Source: CAG-877 sp963645945
GTDB taxonomy: Bacteria; Bacillota_I; Bacilli_A; RF39; UBA660
Length of the DNA: 19,582 bases
Reading direction: 5' to 3'
Assembly (NCBI GenBank): GCA_963645945.1
Contig: CAVIUA010000035.1
Location: 1-19,582, forward strand
The position numbers were made by a program, and so were the translations under genes. Each line of letters begins with the position of its first letter. Within the stretch, counting starts at the first letter, position 1. Below the pieces are notes generated by a model that made no database searches, was not told the origin of the DNA, and saw only the letters and a list, made by a program, of their open reading frames with translations. This document shows positions 1 through 7,682 of this stretch, piece by piece.

Positions 1-17
1 AAAATAATAAAAATAAC

Positions 18-46
18 TAGTTTTTCCAAACAATATGTGTTATAAT
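18..46 (+). promoter_or_regulatory. Promoter of typA (extended -10)
   Basis: A perfect TATAAT at 41-46 is preceded by TG at 38-39, an extended -10. The -35 position 17 bases upstream (18-23, TAGTTT) is poor, so recognition probably rests on the extended -10. Transcription would begin near 53. This rules out the ATG at 35, which lies inside the promoter, as the typA start. Confidence 0.7.
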
Positions 47-79
47 GGTGAACGTCGTAAAAAAGAGGTGTACTTATAT

Positions 80-1897
80 ATGGAAAAAAGAAATGTAGCA
101 ATCATAGCACATGTTGACCATGGTAAAACAACATTAGTTGATGAAATCTTAAAAACATCTGGTATGTTTAGAGAAAACGAAGACGTTAGTAATGTTTCTA
201 TGGATTCAAATGCATTAGAAAAAGAAAGAGGAATAACAATACTTGCTAAAACAACAGCCCTAGATTATAAAGGTGTTAGAATTAACATCCTTGATACTCC
301 AGGACATGCGGACTTTGGTGGAGAAGTAGAACGTATCATGAACATGGTTGATGGTGTTTTACTAGTAGTAGATGCTTATGAAGGACCAATGCCACAAACA
401 AGATTCGTTTTAAAGAAAGCATTTGCTGCTAAAGTTAAGCCTATTGTTATTATCAATAAAGTAGATAAACCAAGTGCAAGATGTAAACAAGTATTAGATG
501 AAGTTCTAGATTTATTTATTGAACTAGGTGCAGATGACTCACAATTAGACTTTAAAGTACTTTATGCATCAGCATTAAATGGAACTTGCTCAATAAGTGA
601 CAATTTAGAAGATCAAACTCCAGGATTTACTGAAGTTTTAGATACAATACTAGAAGAAATTCCAGCTCCAACAGGAGACTCTAGTAAATCATTACAATTC
701 CAACCAGCATTATTAGATTATAATGAATTTGTTGGTAGAATTGGTATTGGTAGAGTTCATAATGGAAAAATTAAGACTGGCTCAATGGTTACTTGCTGTA
801 GACTTGATGGAACAACAAAGCAATTTAGAATTCAAAAATTATTTGGATATTATGGCTATCGTCGTATTGAAATAGAAGAAGCAGAAGCCGGAGATATAGT
901 AGCAATAGCTGGTCTTGCTGATATTTCAGTTGGCGAAACAATTTGTGATAATAATGCCATAAACCCATTACCACAATTACATATAGATGAGCCAACATTA
1001 CAAATGACATTCGGTACTAACTCATCACCATTTGTTGGACGTGATGGTAAAATAGTAACAGCTAGAAAAATAGAAGAACGTCTAATGCGTGAAACCCAAA
1101 AAGATGTTAGCTTACATGTAACCCAAGCAAGTAATGAATCATATTTAGTTGCTGGACGTGGAGAATTACATTTAGGTATATTAATTGAAAATATGCGTCG
1201 CGAAGGTTTTGAACTTGAAGTATCTAAGCCAAGCGTAATTATAAAAGAAATCGATGGACAAAAATGTGAACCATATGAAGAACTACAAATCGAAGTACCA
1301 GAAGAAAGCGTTGGTTCCGTAATTGAACAACTTGGTACTCGTGGTGGAAGAATGGAAAGTATGTCTAATTTTGAAAATCAAGTTAGATTAATTTATACAA
1401 TTCCATCTCGTGGTCTAATCGGTTTTTCAACAGAATTTATGACCTTAACTAAAGGTTATGGAATCATGAATCATACGTTTAAAGAATATCTACCATATGA
1501 AAATATCGAAGTAGGTGAAAGAAAACTTGGAGTTTTAGTTTCAATGGAAAATGGTGCCGCAACAGCTTATTCAATAGGGAATCTTGAAGACCGTGGTATT
1601 ATGTTTATTGAACCAGGAACAGAAGTTTATGAAGGTATGGTAGTTGGTGAATGTAACCGTGATAATGACTTGGCTGTAAACGTTGTTAAAGGTAAACAAT
1701 TAACTAATACAAGAGCAGCTGGATCAGATCATACAGTAGTCCTAAAAAGACCAAGACCAATATCACTTGAGTATGCACTTGATTACATAAATTCTGATGA
1801 ATTGGTAGAAATTACACCAAATCATATTCGTATTAGAAAAAGAATACTAAACACAGAAGAACGTAAGAAATATGATGCTCGTACAAAAAATAACTAA
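80..1897 (+). CDS. typA: Ribosome-associated translational GTPase TypA/BipA
   Basis: TypA (BipA) is a cytoplasmic translation-factor GTPase that binds the ribosome and supports ribosome assembly and growth under stress or cold. The protein is 605 residues, the usual family length. The N-terminal G domain is clear: P-loop AHVDHGKTT (about 10-18), switch region with RGITI, DTPGHADF (G3) and NKVD (G4). Beta-barrel domain 2, EF-G-like domains III and V, and the TypA-specific C-terminal domain follow, with SRGLIGF and TRAAGSDH characteristic of TypA. The start at 80 is chosen because AGAGGTG (64-70) sits nine bases upstream and the reading begins MEKRN, as in the family; the in-frame ATG at 35 is inside the promoter. 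It is monocistronic, with promoter upstream and a hairpin terminator over its stop codon. Identification is very secure. Confidence 0.97.
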   Translation: MEKRNVAIIAHVDHGKTTLVDEILKTSGMFRENEDVSNVSMDSNALEKERGITILAKTTALDYKGVRINILDTPGHADFGGEVERIMNMVDGVLLVVDAYEGPMPQTRFVLKKAFAAKVKPIVIINKVDKPSARCKQVLDEVLDLFIELGADDSQLDFKVLYASALNGTCSISDNLEDQTPGFTEVLDTILEEIPAPTGDSSKSLQFQPALLDYNEFVGRIGIGRVHNGKIKTGSMVTCCRLDGTTKQFRIQKLFGYYGYRRIEIEEAEAGDIVAIAGLADISVGETICDNNAINPLPQLHIDEPTLQMTFGTNSSPFVGRDGKIVTARKIEERLMRETQKDVSLHVTQASNESYLVAGRGELHLGILIENMRREGFELEVSKPSVIIKEIDGQKCEPYEELQIEVPEESVGSVIEQLGTRGGRMESMSNFENQVRLIYTIPSRGLIGFSTEFMTLTKGYGIMNHTFKEYLPYENIEVGERKLGVLVSMENGAATAYSIGNLEDRGIMFIEPGTEVYEGMVVGECNRDNDLAVNVVKGKQLTNTRAAGSDHTVVLKRPRPISLEYALDYINSDELVEITPNHIRIRKRILNTEERKKYDARTKNN

Positions 1898-1910
1898 AAA
1901 GTTATTTTTT
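1885..1910 (+). terminator. Terminator of typA
   Basis: An 11-bp perfect stem (1885-1895 with 1900-1910, arms AAAAAATAACT and AGTTATTTTTT) has an AAAA loop. Its U-rich right arm serves as the U tract. The hairpin includes the last codons and stop of typA, and the next promoter starts three bases later. Confidence 0.75.
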
Positions 1911-1912
1911 TC

Positions 1913-1941
1913 TTGGCTATTTTTTTGTAGTTTGTTATAAT
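1913..1941 (+). promoter_or_regulatory. Promoter of the 1967 gene
   Basis: TTGGCT (1913-1918), a 17-base spacer and TATAAT (1936-1941), with TG at 1933-1934 giving an extended -10. Predicted start of transcription is near 1948, just before the ribosome binding site. Confidence 0.75.
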
Positions 1942-1966
1942 TATCTTAAGAATAGAGGTGGCAAAC

Positions 1967-2659
1967 ATGAGAAAAAAACAAAACAGTAATAGTCAACAAA
2001 TGTCAAGAGAGGAACTAACAAAAACACAAGTTTTAAATCTTACTGATTTACAACGTGTTGCTAAATATGAAAAGTCAGTTAGCAAAAAGCCTGCTATATT
2101 TTTATCTGTGCTAGGAATAATCTGCATAATAGCAGGACTATCATATAACAGTATAATGGCTTTTGTTATTGATAAAATAACACCTGAGTCACCAGTAGTG
2201 AGTAAAAGAATTACCGAAAAAAGTGATAACAAAGATTTAGTTGAAACAAAAAATGACATAGTAACTTGTCATTATACGAGTATTGATGCAAATGCAGGAA
2301 CTGAATTAATTCTAGATTTGAACTTAGTTTTTTATAATAATGTATTGGATACGTGTGTTAAAAATATGAGCTTTGTAACAAGTCTTGGTAAAGAAACAAC
2401 AGGACAACCAGTTGTGGATTATTATTATCCAATATTTAAATCATTTGAAGAAATGACAATACCTGGATACACTTCAAAAACTAATTTAATAAATAATGGT
2501 TTTGAAACAAATACAACAATAGATTTAAAAACGATTGATGTAACAACTTTAACAGACCAACATAAAGCTTATCCTGGTACTAATGTTGACTTTGTTTACG
2601 GAGAAGACAAAGAAACAGCTACTCAAAGAGCTGTTAGCTATGGATATAATTGTGAATAG
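1967..2659 (+). CDS. Uncharacterised exported protein with one membrane anchor and three cysteines
   Basis: I do not recognise this 230-residue protein. The first 41 residues are polar and lysine-rich, followed by one hydrophobic segment at about 42-60 and then a long polar domain, as in a single-pass protein with its C-terminal part outside the cell. Inside the segment is one cysteine (C53); the outer domain has C101, C130 and C229, the last at the penultimate residue. There is no lipobox. The outer domain is rich in alternating hydrophobic and polar residues, Thr, Asn and Val, suggesting beta structure. The start at 1967 is chosen over an in-frame GTG at 1958 because that GTG is part of the AGAGGTG ribosome binding site (1954-1960). 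It is monocistronic between its own promoter and terminator. Function unknown. Confidence 0.8.
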   Translation: MRKKQNSNSQQMSREELTKTQVLNLTDLQRVAKYEKSVSKKPAIFLSVLGIICIIAGLSYNSIMAFVIDKITPESPVVSKRITEKSDNKDLVETKNDIVTCHYTSIDANAGTELILDLNLVFYNNVLDTCVKNMSFVTSLGKETTGQPVVDYYYPIFKSFEEMTIPGYTSKTNLINNGFETNTTIDLKTIDVTTLTDQHKAYPGTNVDFVYGEDKETATQRAVSYGYNCE

Positions 2660-2687
2660 AATATTAGTGAAAACTAATATTTTTTTT
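2660..2687 (+). terminator. Terminator after the 1967 gene
   Basis: A perfect 9-bp stem (2660-2668 with 2673-2681; AATATTAGT and ACTAATATT) is closed by a GAAA tetraloop and followed by a T run through 2687. It begins on the base after the stop codon. Confidence 0.9.
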
Positions 2688-2724
2688 GAAAAAAGCGACA
2701 AAATCATATGACGGATTAAGACAA

Positions 2725-2750
2725 ACAAAAAAAGCATTAAGCTGCTTTTT
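2725..2750 (-). terminator. Terminator of rpmB
   Basis: An 8-bp stem (2729-2736 with 2743-2750; AAAAAGCA and TGCTTTTT on the plus strand) flanks a 6-base loop that includes the rpmB stop codon. Read on the minus strand it ends in TGCTTTTT and more T-rich sequence. It faces the terminator of the convergent 1967 gene. Confidence 0.7.
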
Positions 2751-2916
2751 GATTTTTTAATAAAGTTCTCTTTTCTTTTGCTGAGATTCTAGTTTTTGTA
2801 CCATCAGCAAGTCTATATACTTGTAAATTTAAATTTTGTCTTGATTTAGTTGCATTTAAAGCATGAGATCTCTTATTTTTTACATTACCAACTCTTTTTG
2901 ATATATTAACTGCCAT
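2737..2916 (-). CDS. rpmB: 50S ribosomal protein L28 (bL28)
   Basis: This is a 59-residue basic ribosomal protein of the large subunit. The L28 pattern is visible: GNVKNKRSHALNATK (residues about 10-24), then NLNLQVYR, and the C-terminal block with TRISAKEKRTL. The start at 2916 is set by a near-perfect AAGGAGGG site (2922-2929) five bases upstream; an in-frame ATG at 2988 overlaps the -35 box and cannot be used. The N-terminus lacks the cysteine-containing CVITGK-like stretch of many L28 proteins, so it is a cysteine-free form. Monocistronic, with its own promoter and terminator. Family assignment is secure. Confidence 0.93.
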   Translation of the reverse strand: MAVNISKRVGNVKNKRSHALNATKSRQNLNLQVYRLADGTKTRISAKEKRTLLKNQKAA

Positions 2917-2959
2917 AATATCCCTCCTTCTTTGTTTGGCTTTCGACATCTGCTTAATA

Positions 2960-2988
2960 ACTTTAACATAAAAACAAGTGAAAGTCAA
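2960..2988 (-). promoter_or_regulatory. Promoter of rpmB
   Basis: On the minus strand, TTGACT (2988-2983), a 17-base spacer, and TAAAGT (2965-2960), preceded by TG (2968-2967) as an extended -10. Transcription would start near 2953, giving a leader of about 37 bases. Confidence 0.75.
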
Positions 2989-3142
2989 ACAAAATACTTA
3001 AAAATCAAGGAAATAAAATTAAAATAAATAAAATTATATAAAATCAATAGTGTATATTCAAAACAAAAGTAGAATAAAAATATAAAATTATTACATTTTT
3101 ATTATATGTCTAACTTGGTATAAATTACCAGCATTCAGTCTA

Positions 3143-3171
3143 TTGACAAACGTTTGTTTGTATTTTATTAT
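3143..3171 (+). promoter_or_regulatory. Strong promoter for dnaE-lspA operon
   Basis: A consensus -35 TTGACA (3143-3148), exactly 17 bases, then TATTAT (3166-3171). It is the best -35 in the window and the clearest one lacking the TGn extension. Predicted transcription start is near 3178, leaving a leader of about 145 bases. Confidence 0.8.
3146..3157. promoter_or_regulatory. Perfect 12-bp palindrome inside the dnaE promoter; operator candidate
   Basis: ACAAACGTTTGT is its own reverse complement and covers the last three bases of the -35 box and the start of the spacer. A dimeric repressor bound here would block polymerase. The ACGT-centred form resembles operators of some TetR-family repressors, but no regulator gene is nearby and the call rests on position and symmetry only. 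Confidence 0.4.
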
Positions 3172-3323
3172 AGTAAGACAAGATTATTAATTTACGCCAT
3201 ATCTATAATTCTTTTAGGTAAAGTAATAACATAATCAAATAAGTTCAATCTGAAGTGACAAATTTATTTATCTTTTATCCTATTACTTATGATAAAATAA
3301 AACTAGAGAAGGAGATGTTGTTC

Positions 3324-6290
3324 ATGTATATTCCATTATTTAATAAAAGTAACTACACATTATTATCAAGTTTATTAAAAATAGATGATTTAATAGAATA
3401 TGCAAATAAAAATAACCTTTCCTGTATAGCTCTAACTGATACAAATATGTATGGAACAATGGAGTTCATAAAAAAGTGTGAGAAAAATGATATAAAACCA
3501 GTTGTTGGCCTTCAAATCATATTAGATGATTACAGCCTTATTCTTTTAGCAAAGTCATATCAAGGATATAAAAGTCTTATTAAATTATCAACAATTCAAA
3601 ATGAGAGAGAAGTAACAGAAACGGACTTGAATAAATATAACGCTGATGTAATATGTCTTTTACCATATGAATATAAAGAATTATTTACAAAACTAAATGG
3701 AATTTACCAATTAATTTATTTAGGATATAGAAATAAACAAGAAGAAAAAGAAGTTTCGAAAATAACAAGCAATATAGTTTTCCTAAGAGAAAATCTAGCT
3801 TTATCTAAAAACGATTTAAGATATCTTCCATATCTATATCGAATAAGAGATGGAAAAACAATTAGTGAAGAGATGGTTTATGATATCGATAATCATGAAT
3901 TAAATATCGATAATATATTGGATTTAACAAGTAATACAGGATTAGTTAATACAATTAAAATAGCTGATAGTTGTAACTTAGAGTTTCCAAAAGCTGTTAA
4001 TCTTTTACCGGAATATAAGTGTGATAATCCAGAAAAATATCTATTTGAACTTTGTAAAGTAGGTCTAGCCAAAAGACTAAATAATAATGAAATACCTGCT
4101 AATTATAAATCACGATTAACTTATGAGTTACAAACAATTAATACTATGGGCTTTCCAAATTACTTTTTAGTAGTTTATGACTTTATTAAATTTGCCAAGA
4201 AAAATAAAATTTTAGTAGGTCCAGGAAGAGGAAGTGCAGCAGGCTCTTTAGTAGCATATTCTTTGGGCATAACAGATATTGATCCTATAAAATATGATTT
4301 ATTATTTGAAAGATTTTTAAATCCAGAGAGAAAAACAATGCCTGATATTGATACTGACTTTCCAGATAATCGTCGTTGTGAAGTAATAAAGTATGTCATT
4401 GAAAAATATGGAGAAAAAAGAGTTTCGGGTATAGTTACCTTTGGCACTTTAGGGGCAAAACAAGTAATAAGAGATGTATCAAGAGTTTTAAATATTCCTA
4501 GCTACAAAGTTGACAGTTTATGTAAATTTATTCCGGGTTTTACAAAAGATAAATTAAAAGACTTCTATACTAAAAATCAATCTTTCAAAGCTAGAATAGA
4601 TAGTGATACTGCATTAAAAAATATGTATGATATTGCGAAAAAATTAGAAGGCTTTCCTAGACACACATCATCTCATGCTGCTGGAATTATTATGAGTAAA
4701 GTAGATTTAGATGAAGTTGTCCCTTTAACAACAGGTGATGGAATGTATCTAACAAGTTATTCCATGGAATACTTAGAGGATTTGGGATTGTTAAAAATGG
4801 ACTTTCTAGGTCTAAAAAATCTAACAATTATAGATAATATAATAAATGATATTAAAACTTATACTGGAAAAACTATTGAGTTTTCTAAGATACCTTTAGA
4901 TGATAAAGAAACTTTAAAAATATTTGAAACAGCAAATACATCAGGAATATTCCAGTTTGAGTCAACTGGTATGAGAAACTTTTTAGTTCGTCTAAAACCA
5001 AATTCACTTGAAGATATCTTCGCCGCTATAGCGTTATTTAGACCAGGTGCCGCTATCAATATTGATTCATATATTAGAAGAAAACATAATGAAGAAAAAG
5101 TAGAGTACCTAGATAAGTCATTAGAAAGTATTACTAAAAATACTTATGGAATTTTAGTATATCAAGAACAAATAATGCAAGTTGCTAGAGTATATGCAAA
5201 CTATACATTAGGAGAAGCTGACATTCTAAGAAGAGCAATGAGTAAGAAAAAAGTTGACCTGTTAAAAAGTGAAGAGGAAAAATTTATTGCTAAAAGTGTT
5301 AAAGCTGGACATAGTAGTGAGCAAGCTAAACAAATATTTAACTTAATTCTAAACTTTGCTGGATATGGATTTAATAGATCACACTCAGTTGCTTATTCAT
5401 TAATAGCTTACAAAATGGCTTACCTAAAATGTCATTATAAAACAATTTTCTTTGCTAATCTTCTGACAAATGTCATTGGTAGTGAAACAAAAACTCATGA
5501 ATACATTATGGAAGCAAAAGCTAATATGATTGAAGTGGAAAAACCAAGTATTAATGAGTCTGGAAATAAATATCTTGTAAAGAATGATAAAATAATCTAC
5601 CCAATATCTAACATTAAATCTATTGGTACAGTAGTTACAAGTAAAATAGAAGAAGCAAAAAAGTCTGGCGATTTTATTGATATATATGACTGTTTCAGTA
5701 GGTTATATATAGCTGGCCTTGGTAAGAAAAACATGGAAGTTTTAATATATGCTAACGTCTTTAAAGAATTCAATTTTAATAGAGCAACTTTAGTTTACAA
5801 TTTAGATAATTTATTTAATTATGCTGAATTAACTAAAGACATTGAGTCAGATTTAGTTATGAAACCAGAAATTGAGTTGCAAAAAGAATATCGTGAAGAT
5901 TTTCTACTAGAAAAAGAAAAAGAAGTATTTGGATTCTATCTTTCGTCACATCCAACTACAATGTATAAAAAAGATAATCCATATTGCATAGAGTTATCAG
6001 AAGTTGAAAAATACTTTTCTAAAAAAATAGATACTTTGATTTTAGTTGATAAGATAAAAGTTATTAGTACTAAAACTGGTGATAAAATGGCTTTTTTAAC
6101 TGGCTCAGATGATACGAGTACAATGGAATATACATTATTTCCTAAAACATATAATATTTATAGCAACATAAAAGCCGGTGATCTGCTAAAAGTAAGAGGT
6201 ACTGTGGAAAAAAGATTAAATCAATATCAAATAATAGTAGAAAGAATAAAAGATTTACGTCTTTCAGGTGAAGAAAATGAAAAAAAATGA
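3324..6290 (+). CDS. dnaE: DNA polymerase III alpha subunit, DnaE type
   Basis: A C-family replicative DNA polymerase of 988 residues. The order is PHP domain (about 1-200), palm and fingers, tandem HhH region, and a C-terminal OB-fold (about 890-980). Palm motifs are plain: GPGRGSAAGS, then PDIDTDF with D341 and D343, and KMDFLGL with D493, which together form the catalytic aspartate set. Fingers motifs such as YQEQIMQ and GYGFNRSHS are intact. The PHP domain is degenerate: the usual HxHSxYSLLDG start is FNKSNYTLLSS, so no metal-binding histidines remain there. The start at 3324 is chosen by AGAAGGAG (3307-3314) nine bases upstream and by family alignment (MYIPL); the GTG at 3255 is rejected. 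Its 3' end overlaps lspA by 14 bases. In Bacillota this enzyme usually acts beside PolC. Confidence 0.95.
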   Translation: MYIPLFNKSNYTLLSSLLKIDDLIEYANKNNLSCIALTDTNMYGTMEFIKKCEKNDIKPVVGLQIILDDYSLILLAKSYQGYKSLIKLSTIQNEREVTETDLNKYNADVICLLPYEYKELFTKLNGIYQLIYLGYRNKQEEKEVSKITSNIVFLRENLALSKNDLRYLPYLYRIRDGKTISEEMVYDIDNHELNIDNILDLTSNTGLVNTIKIADSCNLEFPKAVNLLPEYKCDNPEKYLFELCKVGLAKRLNNNEIPANYKSRLTYELQTINTMGFPNYFLVVYDFIKFAKKNKILVGPGRGSAAGSLVAYSLGITDIDPIKYDLLFERFLNPERKTMPDIDTDFPDNRRCEVIKYVIEKYGEKRVSGIVTFGTLGAKQVIRDVSRVLNIPSYKVDSLCKFIPGFTKDKLKDFYTKNQSFKARIDSDTALKNMYDIAKKLEGFPRHTSSHAAGIIMSKVDLDEVVPLTTGDGMYLTSYSMEYLEDLGLLKMDFLGLKNLTIIDNIINDIKTYTGKTIEFSKIPLDDKETLKIFETANTSGIFQFESTGMRNFLVRLKPNSLEDIFAAIALFRPGAAINIDSYIRRKHNEEKVEYLDKSLESITKNTYGILVYQEQIMQVARVYANYTLGEADILRRAMSKKKVDLLKSEEEKFIAKSVKAGHSSEQAKQIFNLILNFAGYGFNRSHSVAYSLIAYKMAYLKCHYKTIFFANLLTNVIGSETKTHEYIMEAKANMIEVEKPSINESGNKYLVKNDKIIYPISNIKSIGTVVTSKIEEAKKSGDFIDIYDCFSRLYIAGLGKKNMEVLIYANVFKEFNFNRATLVYNLDNLFNYAELTKDIESDLVMKPEIELQKEYREDFLLEKEKEVFGFYLSSHPTTMYKKDNPYCIELSEVEKYFSKKIDTLILVDKIKVISTKTGDKMAFLTGSDDTSTMEYTLFPKTYNIYSNIKAGDLLKVRGTVEKRLNQYQIIVERIKDLRLSGEENEKK

Positions 6291-6744
6291 AAATAAAGTT
6301 TATTTAACCTCGGCAATAGTATTATTAATAGATCAAATTGTAAAATTATTAATAAAAACTAACATGAGTTTAAACGAAGAAATTAGTATAATACCAAATT
6401 TCTTTTCGATCCAATATTTAAAAAATACAGGTGCTGCCTTTTCTATATTAGAAAATCAAACAATACTTCTTGCAATAACAAGTATTATCTGTATAAGTGT
6501 AATAATATACTACCTAAAAAAAGAAGAAACTGTAACTTTACCAATGTCTTTATCGTTTGGATTAGTACTAGGCGGAATACTTGGCAACTTAATTGACAGA
6601 ATTGCTTATCAAGGAGTTATTGATTTTCTTTCATTTAAAATTTTCAATTATAATTTTCCTGTTTTCAACATTGCTGATATTGGAATAACCATTGGTGTAT
6701 TCTTACTAATAATAATCTACATATCAAGAGATATAAAAAAGTAA
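6277..6744 (+). CDS. lspA: Lipoprotein signal peptidase (signal peptidase II)
   Basis: LspA is a membrane aspartyl protease that cleaves the signal peptide from diacylglyceryl-prolipoproteins before the lipid-modified cysteine. The protein is 155 residues with four hydrophobic helices. Conserved motifs appear in order: DQIVK in helix 1, KNTGAAFSI, GGILGNLIDR with catalytic D107, and FPVFNIADIGITIG with catalytic D134. The ATG at 6277 is preferred to the GTG at 6268, which is part of the AGGTG ribosome binding site (6266-6270). It overlaps the end of dnaE by 14 bases, implying translational coupling and co-transcription. In Bacillus lspA is directly followed by the rluD-type gene ylyB; here a phosphotransferase lies between them. 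Confidence 0.96.
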   Translation: MKKNENKVYLTSAIVLLIDQIVKLLIKTNMSLNEEISIIPNFFSIQYLKNTGAAFSILENQTILLAITSIICISVIIYYLKKEETVTLPMSLSFGLVLGGILGNLIDRIAYQGVIDFLSFKIFNYNFPVFNIADIGITIGVFLLIIIYISRDIKK

Positions 6745-6762
6745 TGAAAGGAAACTATTATT

Positions 6763-7638
6763 ATGACTAAATATAAAAAATGGCGGGATCTAGAAATAAA
6801 TCCTAAAGATATAAATACTAAGCTTGGAAAAGTTACTAAAATAATTAATTACTATCCAGCTGGTAATGACGTTATAGAATGTGTAATTGAAAATAGCAAT
6901 GAAAAAATAAATGTAGTACTAAAAATAGAAAGAAGTAGAGTTAGTGACTTTGTTCAAGAAAAAGAAAATGTCAACATATTACAAAAAAACAAATATTACG
7001 AAAAAGTTGCTAAAGTTTTAGATTTAGTAAAACATCAAAATAAAAACTGTCTTTTTCTAGAAAAAAAGGCAGGCAATAAGTTATCAGAAATTTTTAAAAA
7101 AGATAATTCTAAAAAAGAAGATTATTTACATAAATATGGAAAAGAACTAGCTATAATACACAAAACACCAAAGAACCAATTTAAAGATTCATATCAAAGA
7201 GATATAAATCGCATTGTAAAAACAGAAATAAAAGAATTGCAACCTTACGTTAGATATCTAGGTAAAAATCAAATAGAAACAAATAAAGATACTTTTATAC
7301 ATGGTGATTTTCATTATGGAAACATCCTATGGTATAAAGGAAAAATAAGTACAGTTTTAGACTTTGAATATTCAGGTAAAGGATTTAAAGAACAAGACAT
7401 TGCCTGGGCAACAGTATTAAGACCAGGACAAGAGTTTATGGACAACGTTAATGATATAAAAATGTTTTTATCTGGATACAAGGAAGAATTAAGCTTTAAT
7501 TTTGATAATTATCTTTGGTGCTTAATTAATTGTTACTGTCATTTTTATAACATGAATAGTAATAATAAAGAGTATTGTGCAAAAATACTAGAACTATTAG
7601 AACAAATATCCAAAGAAAATAAAATAGACATTCTTTAA
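6763..7638 (+). CDS. Phosphotransferase of the APH / choline kinase-like fold
   Basis: A 291-residue soluble protein with the small-molecule kinase fold of the aminoglycoside phosphotransferase superfamily. The ATP-binding lysine is likely in VVLKIE (about residues 50-55). The catalytic loop is HGDFHYGN (180-187; D182 as base, N187 for metal) and the metal-binding aspartate is D200 in DFEYSG. These residues are intact, so it should be active. The substrate cannot be read: candidates are choline, a sugar, a nucleoside or another small hydroxyl compound, and a resistance role is not supported by position. The ATG at 6763 has AAAGGA about ten bases upstream. It lies 18 bases after lspA and is probably in the dnaE-lspA operon. 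Confidence 0.8.
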   Translation: MTKYKKWRDLEINPKDINTKLGKVTKIINYYPAGNDVIECVIENSNEKINVVLKIERSRVSDFVQEKENVNILQKNKYYEKVAKVLDLVKHQNKNCLFLEKKAGNKLSEIFKKDNSKKEDYLHKYGKELAIIHKTPKNQFKDSYQRDINRIVKTEIKELQPYVRYLGKNQIETNKDTFIHGDFHYGNILWYKGKISTVLDFEYSGKGFKEQDIAWATVLRPGQEFMDNVNDIKMFLSGYKEELSFNFDNYLWCLINCYCHFYNMNSNNKEYCAKILELLEQISKENKIDIL

Positions 7639-7653
7639 TAAAATTATATTATA

Positions 7654-7662
7654 TGTTAAAAT
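7654..7662 (+). promoter_or_regulatory. Extended -10 promoter element of rluD
   Basis: TGTTAAAAT (TG at 7654-7655, TAAAAT at 7657-7662) lies just upstream of the rluD ribosome binding site. No good -35 is present at the 17-base position (7634-7639, TTTAAT). The ireB promoter has the same nine bases. The ATG at 7653, in frame with rluD, lies within this element and is rejected as a start. Confidence 0.5.
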
Positions 7663-7682
7663 ATTACAACGAGGAGGTTAGT

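Larger units (their letters stand above)
2989..3323. other. Gene-free gap between rpmB promoter and dnaE
   Basis: No plausible gene is seen in this very AT-rich stretch. It contains the strong dnaE promoter (3143-3171) with an internal palindrome (3146-3157), a small inverted repeat TGGTA-N5-TACCA (3116-3130) just upstream, and a leader of about 145 bases before dnaE. A second, poorer -10-like element (TGATAAAAT, 3290-3298) lies close to the dnaE ribosome binding site. The rest looks featureless. Confidence 0.6.

Noticed and set aside
35..79. Upstream ATG extending typA by 15 residues
   Set aside because: It lies inside the -10 region and before the predicted transcription start; the ribosome binding site and family alignment both point to 80.
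2917..2988. N-terminal extension of L28 from an ATG at 2988
   Set aside because: The ATG overlaps the rpmB -35 box, and AAGGAGGG directly before 2916 marks the true start.
3221..3288. Inverted pair AAGTAATA (3221-3228) and TATTACTT (3281-3288) in the dnaE leader
   Set aside because: Eight bases, 52 apart, all but two A/T; expected by chance in such sequence, and no riboswitch class fits.
3255..3323. GTG start extending DnaE by 23 residues, and an ATG at 3315
   Set aside because: The extra residues do not match DnaE proteins. AGAAGGAG at 3307-3314 is correctly spaced for 3324 but abuts 3315.
4175..4447. 90-residue minus-strand frame inside dnaE
   Set aside because: It is a shadow of the highly conserved catalytic region of dnaE.
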